Program-made: the position numbers and the translations under genes
Shown here: one piece after another, positions 1 to 5,604 of the stretch
How positions within the stretch are numbered: position 1 is the first letter of the stretch
How the letters are laid out: every line of letters begins with the position of its first letter
NCBI GenBank assembly: GCA_023228245.1
Contig: JALOBN010000084.1
Location: forward strand, 1-8,189
Direction: 5' to 3'
DNA length: 8,189 nucleotides
Source: Candidatus Pacearchaeota archaeon
Lineage (GTDB): Archaea; Nanoarchaeota; Nanoarchaeia; Pacearchaeales; GW2011-AR1
The notes under the pieces: model-generated
The model's database searches: none
Told to the model about the DNA's origin: nothing
Seen by the model: the letters and a program-made list of their open reading frames with translations, nothing else

Positions 1-3000
1 AGGTATATTTCAGGCCATTGACGAGAACGGTATCTCCGAGGCACGTTACATCTTGGAAATTACCGCTTGCATCCGCACCATTCAGGTTCACATTCGCGCC
101 CGAAAGATTGACATTGGCGCTAGAACCGGTGCGCTGAACAGGTCCATAGGGCACATTGCCCACGCCGCCCCATTGATTGAGCTTATTGGCAGCGTTGGTG
201 AGACTCGCTCCCGCGTTCGCCCCGCCCGTTTCCAATGATTGCCCGCTCATCAGGGCGGAAAGCTGCAAGACTTGGCCGCCCGTCTTCATGGCAGATGTAT
301 GATATGCAGACCCTTGTGAGATCGATCCCAGCAGGGCTATGCCGCCCTGGGACGCATTCTGTTGTGCTACCGAACCTATTACAGCAATTCTTTGGCCTGC
401 TTCGTTTAGGCCAATCTGGACGGCATTTGCGCCACTCGTGAAGCTGCCCACGATGCTATTGCCGATTGTCAGGGCATTTTTTGATGTCTGATCAAGCAAA
501 GAAATGCTCGATTTAGCGGCGGAAGTCGCCGTGCTCGTGACGGTGGATATGGCGTTCCCTGCCTTATTGGTGATGCTATCCAGGAATGAGCCGATGCCGT
601 ACATATCTTGCTTAAGGAGGTCGGCACCAGAGGTGATGCCAGTGTTTAGGGTTTGGCCCGCGATCTTGGTTTGCTCGGCGGCTTCTTTCGCCGCAGTCTT
701 TGTGGTTGTAGCCGCTTCGCTGGATGAGGATTTGATTTCAGTTGCAACCGGCATCACCTGATCCGCCCATGCTTGCCCGGCCTCGGCTGCATTGGTTACA
801 TAATCAGCGGTATAAGGCGCGATAAGGTCAAATATAGATGATGCAACGGTCTCTTTACCGGTCAGGGTGACGAAATCGCCCTTATCGGTGATCATGTAGA
901 GCTTGCCATCACCTGCGCTCTGAAGTTCGGATGAGACGAAGCCGGAGCCACCCGTTTGATATCCGGCCCATTGCCAATTCGACGCCGATGGTGTTATGCT
1001 CGCGGAATTCGCGATCAATCCGCCTGATGTATATGATCCAGATGCAGTTTTTGTTTTCGTATTCGCGCTCAAGACGGCGGTCGGATTTTGTTGCCTATAT
1101 GCATCGATGTCGCTTGCGGCGATATCCGCGCCCGTTCTTTCGTCGTGATAACTCACGATCTGTGATGGCGAAGAGCTTCCAAGACTCATTGCGCTCTTGG
1201 CGGCGTTGTATGCTTCGTTGATCTTATCCACAATCGGCTGTAGATATCCGGCGATCTTCGTGCCTACTTCGGAGAATGCCGAATAGATACCACTAACCAA
1301 GTTGGCTGCGCCTATCAGAATCGTATTCCACGCTTTTGCAAACGTGCCCTGGATCTCATAGGACGCGGTGGCAAAGGAAGCAAGCAGTTTATTGGCAGAT
1401 GGTTGGACAGCCGCGTACATATTGTCAAGAAGGCCCTGACCTATGCCTTTGACGATCTGCCAACCGATGCCCGCCCATTCGGTGACCGTTCCCCAAACGT
1501 CCGATAGACTATCCCATATAGATTTGTCTGAATTGAACCAAGAATTGATAGCATTGCCTATCGTATTCGCGATATCCCTGCCCAATTGCCTCGGACCATC
1601 CGAGGATATCCAGCCAGCGAGCTTATCATGAATCCAATCTCCGATCTGCAATAATCCACTTATAGCCGCTTGTAATCCAGCAGCAAGCAGATTAATAGCC
1701 TGCGATGCCCATGATCCCCAAGGCTGGTTTATGATGGCTTCGCCCGCGGCGGCAAACCATTGAGCCCAAGGTTGGGCCATGATCGAATTGCCAAGCTCGG
1801 TTAATAGGCTCTTGGCTTGCTCAACGCCTGATTGGAAGGCCGAGGCCATCATTTCAGAAACTTTGCTCCAATCGACTGACAGCAACGCCGAGGTGAATTC
1901 CTTGATCTTCGGCACGCCCGCGATAAAGGCATCAAAAAATTTCTTTACAGGTCCGGAAGTCACCTGCCCGATGGTAATACCCACATCATTGACACCAGAC
2001 ATCACGCGATTCCAGGAACCATTTAGAGTATCGTTTTGCCTATTGAACTCAGAAGTCATCGACTTTGAGCCACTCGCTATATCAGCATAGACGACTTTCA
2101 GGTTTTTGTCAAGGTTCCCAGCCTGGGATGACATAGTGCCCATGACCTTGAAGCCATAGGACCCCCAAATGTCGAACGCTTTCTTGGATCGGTCCGTCGA
2201 GCTGGATATGGTTTCAAGTGCCTTGGATGACTTGGCCATCGTGCCCAAGAAATCATCATTGAGCATTTTGTTGAGACTTTTTACGTCGGTGCCAAGTAGC
2301 TTTGCCCACTCGGTCATCCTAGTATTGCCCGGATTCGCGGCATTGAATGCGGCCTTTTGAGCATTTTCGTATTCCTTGGCCGCCGCTGACGCTTCCTCGG
2401 TGGATTTTCCAGCTTCCTTGTATTGCTGCTTGATGTGGTCTGCGCCCGCCTTAATCTGAGCCTTCGTGGTATCATCCATTTTCAGATCGGGCCCATTCAT
2501 GGCATATTCTATAGCCGATCTGATAGAGGTAGCGCCTTCTTCAGCGTCTACACCGGAAGATATTAGGGTTGCACCGAATGCCGCGACCTTTTCAATGGGC
2601 ACATTGAACATCGTGGCCATTGGCCCGAATGCTTGAGTGAAACTGAGAATTTGAGGCTCCGTGGCGGCGGTGGCATTGCCAAGAGCATTCATGGCAGAAA
2701 GATACTTACCGCTCTGCTCGATGGGCACCTGATAGACGGTCGATATCTTGGATACCTTTGTGGCCATCTCCTCGGCATCCATGCCGAAGGCTATCGATCC
2801 TTTGGATACCAGTTCAGTGGTTGCCGCGATATCCTTATAGGCTACTCCCAGACTGCCCAAGGTGGCCGAAACCCCGTTCAAGGATGTTACGGCTATGCCG
2901 GTGCTAGTAGCAAGATTCCTATTGTTCTCACCGAGCGCCGCGATCTGCTCCTTTGTGCCATCAACCGTTTTGCTTACATTGGCGAGGCTCTGCTCGTAGT

Positions 3001-3205
3001 CCATGAATGCTTTTGTGCCACCGACCAAGGCCCCGGTTATGGCCGCCCCCGCCGCAAGTACGCCAACCTTTAGCGCCGTGCCAATCGCACTGCCAACCTT
3101 CGACGCATGAGCATCCAGCCCCGATAGGTCTCCTTTGATATCATTGATTCCCGATCGGCAGCCAGACCCATCGATCGTGGCAGTAATCTTATAATTTTCA
3201 CCCAA
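1..3205 (-). CDS. Phage tail tape measure protein (TP901 family core), N-terminal 1068 codons, open at left edge
   Basis: The tape measure protein sets tail length, fills the tail tube and helps DNA entry. The frame is open with no stop from the start codon to base 1. Residues 1-15 read MGENYKITATIDGSG, a common opening for this family. Residues 39-67 form a long hydrophobic Ala/Gly segment. From about residue 70 the pattern YEQSLANVSKTV, then repeated Ala/Gly/Ser-rich helices and YKDIAATTELVSKG, fits the TP901 tape measure core. A Trp-rich middle part (about 476-600) and a Ser/Thr/Ala-rich part follow; the visible end carries NVNLSGA/NVNLNGA repeats. TTG at 3205 is chosen because GGTGAT (3210-3215) lies 4 nt upstream; GTG at 3214, directly after the previous stop, is the in-frame alternative. 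By the usual 0.15 nm per residue the tail would exceed about 160 nm. It follows the chaperone region, as is typical. Confidence 0.93.
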   Translation of the reverse strand, partial: MGENYKITATIDGSGCRSGINDIKGDLSGLDAHASKVGSAIGTALKVGVLAAGAAITGALVGGTKAFMDYEQSLANVSKTVDGTKEQIAALGENNRNLATSTGIAVTSLNGVSATLGSLGVAYKDIAATTELVSKGSIAFGMDAEEMATKVSKISTVYQVPIEQSGKYLSAMNALGNATAATEPQILSFTQAFGPMATMFNVPIEKVAAFGATLISSGVDAEEGATSIRSAIEYAMNGPDLKMDDTTKAQIKAGADHIKQQYKEAGKSTEEASAAAKEYENAQKAAFNAANPGNTRMTEWAKLLGTDVKSLNKMLNDDFLGTMAKSSKALETISSSTDRSKKAFDIWGSYGFKVMGTMSSQAGNLDKNLKVVYADIASGSKSMTSEFNRQNDTLNGSWNRVMSGVNDVGITIGQVTSGPVKKFFDAFIAGVPKIKEFTSALLSVDWSKVSEMMASAFQSGVEQAKSLLTELGNSIMAQPWAQWFAAAGEAIINQPWGSWASQAINLLAAGLQAAISGLLQIGDWIHDKLAGWISSDGPRQLGRDIANTIGNAINSWFNSDKSIWDSLSDVWGTVTEWAGIGWQIVKGIGQGLLDNMYAAVQPSANKLLASFATASYEIQGTFAKAWNTILIGAANLVSGIYSAFSEVGTKIAGYLQPIVDKINEAYNAAKSAMSLGSSSPSQIVSYHDERTGADIAASDIDAYRQQNPTAVLSANTKTKTASGSYTSGGLIANSASITPSASNWQWAGYQTGGSGFVSSELQSAGDGKLYMITDKGDFVTLTGKETVASSIFDLIAPYTADYVTNAAEAGQAWADQVMPVATEIKSSSSEAATTTKTAAKEAAEQTKIAGQTLNTGITSGADLLKQDMYGIGSFLDSITNKAGNAISTVTSTATSAAKSSISLLDQTSKNALTIGNSIVGSFTSGANAVQIGLNEAGQRIAVIGSVAQQNASQGGIALLGSISQGSAYHTSAMKTGGQVLQLSALMSGQSLETGGANAGASLTNAANKLNQWGGVGNVPYGPVQRTGSSANVNLSGANVNLNGADASGNFQDVTCLGDTVLVNGLKYT

Positions 3206-3214
3206 AATAATCAC

Positions 3215-3583
3215 CTATGGCGGGCAACCTATCCCAGCGGCTCTTGCCAGTTTCAATATAGCTTCGTGGTCTTGCACCACTTCTTCAGGTTCTTTGTGAA
3301 GAAGTTTTTCAACTGATGGCATTCTTTCAGGATGTGTACTAAATGCCCATGAATTCAGTTGTGCATTCAAATGTTCCAAGGAAAGTCGAGAGTTGAATTC
3401 TGCTTGATCAATCTTCTTGCGGACCTGTCTGATTTGCTCCAGTTCATAAAGGGTCGAGGCATAGGTATCTTTCACGGAGAGGCCGAGAGAGATCCCCGCT
3501 CTCAGCACCCTCTCATAAAATTCATCCTCGCTTACGGGGTCTTCGGCTTCTTCTCCTTCCGTTGACCCTTCTTGCGAAAACCC
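3215..3583 (-). CDS. Tail assembly chaperone, T-like C-terminal part, probably made only as a -1 frameshift fusion
   Basis: This frame is open from about 3630 but has no ATG, GTG or TTG before GTG 3508. That GTG lies inside continuous coding-like sequence (SEDEFYERVLRAGISLGLSVKD), which argues against it as the real start. Entry by -1 frameshifting at the G GGT TTT heptamer (3577-3583) solves this: after the slip, about 120 residues are added, beginning with an acidic linker (SQEGSTEGEEAEDPVSEDE). The piece LGLSVKDTYASTLYELEQI resembles the T domain of lambda-type TACs, which links the chaperone to the tail tube subunits while the G domain coats the tape measure protein. The predicted GT fusion is about 254 residues, close to lambda gpGT at about 279. 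The stop TAG is fused to the tape measure ribosome binding site. If translation began at GTG 3508 it would be a free protein of 97 residues. Confidence 0.8.
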   Translation of the reverse strand, partial: GFSQEGSTEGEEAEDPVSEDEFYERVLRAGISLGLSVKDTYASTLYELEQIRQVRKKIDQAEFNSRLSLEHLNAQLNSWAFSTHPERMPSVEKLLHKEPEEVVQDHEAILKLARAAGIGCPP

Positions 3584-3770
3584 GCGCCCGCCCTCGCAAT
3601 TGCAGATATCTCTTCCATGAAGGCGAATTGCGCCTTATCAAAGGCATTCATGGCCTCGCGCTCATCGTCCAGTTCTGCTGCCTGCTCGTACTGATAATCG
3701 AAATGATCCTGTAGCATCGCTTGGGCCTTTTCCAGATCGATGAACTCTTTCTCGCCATTGAAGCGCTTCC
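3532..3770 (-). CDS. Tail assembly chaperone, second segment of the G-like protein (in -1 frame relative to its start)
   Basis: After the G5 run the coding character continues in this frame: KRFNGEKEFIDLEKAQAM, then MLQDHFDYQYEQAAELDDER and an Ala-rich end with AGAGFRKKGQ, to a TAA stop at 3532-3534. Composition is balanced and acidic-helical, as in the C-terminal half of TAC G domains. No ATG, GTG or TTG precedes ATG 3717 in this frame, and that ATG has no Shine-Dalgarno, so the segment is best read as a continuation of the protein starting at 3977. The joined G-like product would be 148 residues, comparable with lambda gpG (about 140). The basic tail KKGQRKEKKPKTP is made only when the second slip does not occur. 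The break may be a real mutation, a lost G in the read consensus, or another programmed slip. Confidence 0.72.
3577..3583 (-). promoter_or_regulatory. Programmed -1 ribosomal frameshift heptamer G GGT TTT
   Basis: The minus-strand heptamer GGGTTTT fits the X XXY YYZ rule, with GGT (3582-3580) and TTT (3579-3577) as zero-frame codons of the G-like frame. A simultaneous one-base slip re-pairs both tRNAs on GGG and TTT and moves the ribosome into the T-like frame. Eight nucleotides downstream GGGTC (3564-3568) can pair with GACCC (3537-3541) across a 22-nt loop, a spacing suited to a stimulatory structure. The phase, the overlap and the position before the tape measure gene all agree with the conserved TAC frameshift of tailed phages. 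The efficiency cannot be read from sequence. Confidence 0.78.
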
Positions 3771-3977
3771 CCCATTGATGCCCGCCTGGATCATGGCCAC
3801 GAGTTCAGAGACATCGTAGGGCGGGTTGAGCAGTGCCCACCAGTTCTTTGAAGCCATGCCCATGCCTATGAGCTTGAGGCTTTGGGTCGCTTGGATTTGG
3901 GCCTGAACATCGAATCTGAGGCTATACTCTTTGCCCGCGATCATGAGCGGGATGGTTGGAATTCCTTTTTCGGACAT
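3648..3977 (-). CDS. Tail assembly chaperone (TAC) start, G-like N-terminal domain
   Basis: The protein begins MSEKGIPTIPLMIAGKEYSL and continues RFDVQAQIQATQSLKLIG. This is the GKEYxLRFD pattern of phage tail assembly chaperones, which bind the tape measure protein and prevent early tube polymerisation. NWWALLNPPYDVSELVAMIQAG then matches the usual helical part. The start at 3977 is supported by AGGAG (3986-3990) with 8 nt spacing; the upstream TTG 4085 gives an implausible extension. Only residues 1-70 look genuine. After GGG GGA at 3768-3773 this frame turns into a Ser/Arg-rich nonsense-like tail (SASMARKSSSIWKRPKRC) and stops at 3648, while the adjacent -1 frame carries the expected continuation. 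As literally read the product is 109 residues. It lies directly before the tape measure gene, separated by the T-like frame, the conserved position of TAC genes. Confidence 0.75.
   Translation of the reverse strand: MSEKGIPTIPLMIAGKEYSLRFDVQAQIQATQSLKLIGMGMASKNWWALLNPPYDVSELVAMIQAGINGGSASMARKSSSIWKRPKRCYRIISIISTSRQQNWTMSARP
3768..3773 (-). other. Frame break in the chaperone gene at a GGGGGA run
   Basis: The codons GGG GGA (3773-3768) mark the point where coding character moves from the frame of the TAC start to the -1 frame. A sixth G would make one continuous G-like protein of 148 residues. The run is not a canonical slippery heptamer, because the preceding base is T and the following codon is AGC. 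A one-tRNA slip from GGA to GGG is possible. A homopolymer miscall or a true one-base deletion is the simpler explanation. Confidence 0.65.
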
Positions 3978-4134
3978 TGGTATTTCTCCTGTGATCAGGA
4001 GCCGGGCCGAGGAATTTCGCTTTCCTCTCAACGTCGGTGAGCAAAGCCAACGGTTCGTACAAACCCGGACATCCTTTACTATCAAACGATAATTTTAAGT
4101 GCCTTTTTGGGGTTCTAGTAAATTATAATAAATT
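3978..4134 (-). promoter_or_regulatory. Structured leader upstream of the TAC gene
   Basis: Apart from the SD hairpin described separately, this spacer holds three more inverted repeats read in the minus direction. They are GGTTT/GAACC around GTAC (4065-4052, one U-G pair), CGTTGG/CCGACG (4052-4032, 9-nt loop, one U-G pair) and GAGGAA/TTCCTC (4027-4009, 7-nt loop). Before them lies an AT-rich stretch with TTTATTATAATTTA (about 4118-4131). It contains a perfect TATAAT (4127-4122), with only a weak TTGCTT 18 nt upstream, and could equally be an archaeal A-box. I see no convincing protein in the spacer; the in-frame extension from TTG 4085 has no ribosome binding site. Confidence 0.45.
3986..4001 (-). 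promoter_or_regulatory. Hairpin covering the Shine-Dalgarno of the TAC gene
   Basis: On the minus strand CTCCTG (4001-3996) and CAGGAG (3991-3986) are perfectly complementary across an ATCA tetraloop. The 3' arm contains the whole AGGAG ribosome binding site of the start at 3977. In RNA this would hide the site until melted by a ribosome, a protein or an alternative fold, so it is a candidate translational switch. The six-base-pair stem is directly visible; the regulatory role is inferred. Confidence 0.5.
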
Positions 4135-4156
4135 GAGGATTTAAAAAGCAATCCTC
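4135..4156 (-). terminator. Hairpin directly after the second tail tube gene, possible terminator or processing site
   Basis: GAGGATT (4156-4150) and AATCCTC (4141-4135) form a perfect seven-base-pair stem with an 8-nt loop containing five Ts. It starts at the base after the TAA stop of the upstream gene and is followed by AT-rich sequence (CAATTTATTATAATTT) rather than a clean T-run. It may therefore terminate weakly, leaving some read-through into the TAC and tape measure genes, or protect the 3' end of the tail tube message. The stem is clear; the function is inferred. Confidence 0.5.
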
Positions 4157-5119
4157 TTAACCTTCTTCATGGTAGCGAACCCTTCCCGATCCAGAAAATG
4201 ATAAATTGGATTCGCATACTCCACTCACATCAGCCGTAACCGACATGCCAGATAGGTTCCCAACCCAAGCAAAGTACCGCTTGGTACCGGTCGTGACATC
4301 CACATAGAAAACCATGAGCACTTTGCCCGCCATCTTTGCGATGATCTCAGCCGGATCGCGTCCACCTGTAAAAGCAACCGCCGTTACAGCGCCGGGCTTC
4401 CCCGTGCCTGCCGATCCGGTCTTGAGCGCGCAGGTGACAATAGCCGCAATTGCCGGATCTGCCATCGCGTGTGCAAGTATCTGGTTGGCTGTCGAATCGG
4501 CGGCTCCACCCACGGTGGTCGCACATGTCACGGTGATCTTATGGGCCGCATATGAGACATCGAGCGCCGTTTCCGTGCCGCTGACAATGTACTCAATGCT
4601 TTCCGCATTGCCAATTGTGCCGCCGGACTTCCACGTCCAAGTAAGATCCTTGTCGCTGCCCTGACTATCGGACCATGATGCTGATGTCACAACCCAATAG
4701 CGATCCAGGGAGCCGGAGAAGTCCCTAAGCGTGTTGGCATACTGCTTGTAGGTGGTCGAGGTATTCAGGCTGGATGGGAAGACAGTTACATCCTTGGTAT
4801 CACATTTCAGGTCGATCTTCCAGCCATGACCGCCGCCCAAGGCTTCCATGCTGAAATAGGACACATCACATGTTACAGTGCCGGTGGTATAGCTCGCCAA
4901 GGTGACATAGCCAATGGCATAGTCGATATTGGTTACCGCCACGGCGGAACCATTGACCTTGAAGACCGCAGAGGCCGCCGGGTCCCACCACATCTTTGAG
5001 CGAGTTGTGATATAGAACTCGTTGGTGGTGCCGACTCTGGTCATGCCTTCGGCAGTGACAGCGATCGATGCACCATGCTCAGTCCAGAAGCCCGCAACTT
5101 TCCCTTTTAGGACAGTCAT
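4157..5119 (-). CDS. Second tail tube-like protein with two extra domains (320 residues)
   Basis: The protein is a structural tail component related to the upstream 129-residue protein. Both share WKxDLKxDTKDxTxF (here residues 100-114) and YKxYxNTLRDxSGSxD (124-139), and both open with MTV-hydrophobic-xGK. Relative to its neighbour it carries an extra N-terminal beta-type part (about 30-95, with WWDPAASAVFKVNG and IDYAIGYVTL, resembling an accessory domain found in phage virion proteins). It also has an inserted domain of about 90 residues (165-255, with KITVTCATT, STANQILAHAMADPAIAAIV and GAVTAVAFTGG). Residues 260-320 resume the tube pattern. ATG 5119 follows the previous stop by 12 nt with a weak GAGGGG site, so the two are probably co-translated. 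Since sheath and tube proteins are unrelated at this level, I read it as a modified tube or tube-capping subunit, not a sheath. Confidence 0.78.
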   Translation of the reverse strand: MTVLKGKVAGFWTEHGASIAVTAEGMTRVGTTNEFYITTRSKMWWDPAASAVFKVNGSAVAVTNIDYAIGYVTLASYTTGTVTCDVSYFSMEALGGGHGWKIDLKCDTKDVTVFPSSLNTSTTYKQYANTLRDFSGSLDRYWVVTSASWSDSQGSDKDLTWTWKSGGTIGNAESIEYIVSGTETALDVSYAAHKITVTCATTVGGAADSTANQILAHAMADPAIAAIVTCALKTGSAGTGKPGAVTAVAFTGGRDPAEIIAKMAGKVLMVFYVDVTTGTKRYFAWVGNLSGMSVTADVSGVCESNLSFSGSGRVRYHEEG

Positions 5120-5131
5120 TTAGACCGCCCC

Positions 5132-5521
5132 TCAGGTATAAGTCATAGCGCCGCTAGACTGCCATGTGTAGTTCACGGTGACGACATCGCTCACATCTAC
5201 GCCAATGCTGCAACCATTGATGGCCACATTGCCCGCGAAGTAGTGGTCTGAGGTCACATAGAGGCTCACGGCTACGGCGGAACCGGCAACTGCCGAATAG
5301 AGCGCAGCCTGCCCGGTGTCGGACATGTCGAGCCTGCCGTCGAATGACCCGCTTACATCTCTCAGCGTGTTTGTGTAGGTCTTGTATTCCACATCATTGC
5401 CCGTCGCGAAACAGGTCGTGTCCTTTGTGTCTACTTTCAAGTCGAATTTCCAATTACTGATCTCGGCAACAAAATCGCTGCCGATCATGATTTTGCCGGT
5501 TTTTCCTGCAATTACGGTCAT
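5132..5521 (-). CDS. Major tail tube protein (129 residues)
   Basis: A small beta-rich protein of the size and position of siphovirus tail tube subunits, which stack as hexamer rings around the tape measure protein. Residues 24-34 read WKFDLKVDTKD, and 46-61 read YKTYTNTLRDVSGSFD, the conserved core of many such proteins (charged hairpin, then NTLRDxSGS). The C-terminal half alternates hydrophobic strands (VAVSLYVTS, YFAGNVAING, VVTVNYTWQSSG). ATG 5521 has AAGGAG 9 nt upstream, the strongest ribosome binding site in the window, as expected for a high-copy structural protein. It is the first gene after a hairpin-rich spacer, which suggests separately tuned expression. The next gene is its probable paralogue. 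Confidence 0.85.
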   Translation of the reverse strand: MTVIAGKTGKIMIGSDFVAEISNWKFDLKVDTKDTTCFATGNDVEYKTYTNTLRDVSGSFDGRLDMSDTGQAALYSAVAGSAVAVSLYVTSDHYFAGNVAINGCSIGVDVSDVVTVNYTWQSSGAMTYT

Positions 5522-5538
5522 TTAATATATCTCCTTTT

Positions 5539-5552
5539 ATAGATGCATCTAT
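5539..5552. repeat. Perfect 14-bp palindrome before the major tail tube gene
   Basis: ATAGATGCATCTAT equals its own reverse complement. It ends 17 bases before the ATG at 5521 and sits only a few bases from the AAGGAG site. It could be a protein-binding operator or, in RNA, an arm for alternative pairing or dimer contact. No function is established. Confidence 0.5.
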
Positions 5553-5553
5553 T

Positions 5554-5575
5554 CAGAGAACGTTGCGCTTCTCTG
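5554..5575 (-). terminator. Hairpin in the spacer before the major tail tube gene
   Basis: CAGAGAA (5575-5569) and TTCTCTG (5560-5554) form a perfect seven-base-pair stem with an 8-nt loop, the same geometry as the hairpin after the second tail tube gene. Two shorter repeats precede it towards the glycosyltransferase stop: GGCC/GGCC around a 4-nt loop (5575-5586) and TTCAT/ATGAA around 6 nt (5587-5602). There is no T-run after the stem, so terminator function is uncertain; RNA processing or mRNA stabilisation are alternatives. Confidence 0.4.
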
Positions 5576-5604
5576 GCCGGGTGGCCTTCATCGAAGAATG
5601 AAAA

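Noticed and set aside
2633..3073. Plus-strand open frame of 146 codons
   Set aside because: It lies wholly opposite the tape measure gene, which is clearly coding; no ribosome binding site and a low-complexity, Gly/Arg/Cys-rich translation.
3768..3774. GGGGGA as a classical slippery heptamer
   Set aside because: In phase it reads T GGG GGA, or G GGA AGC, neither fitting X XXY YYZ; recorded as a frame break instead.
3978..4085. N-terminal extension of the TAC from TTG 4085
   Set aside because: No Shine-Dalgarno there, Arg/Cys-rich translation, and a good AGGAG precedes ATG 3977.
4314..4664. Plus-strand open frame of 116 codons
   Set aside because: Antisense shadow of the second tail tube gene; Ala/Pro/Val-rich translation typical of an opposite frame.
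4157..5521. Tail sheath plus tail tube pair of a contractile tail
   Set aside because: The two proteins share motifs with each other, the larger is too short and comes second, and no baseplate-type gene is seen in the window.
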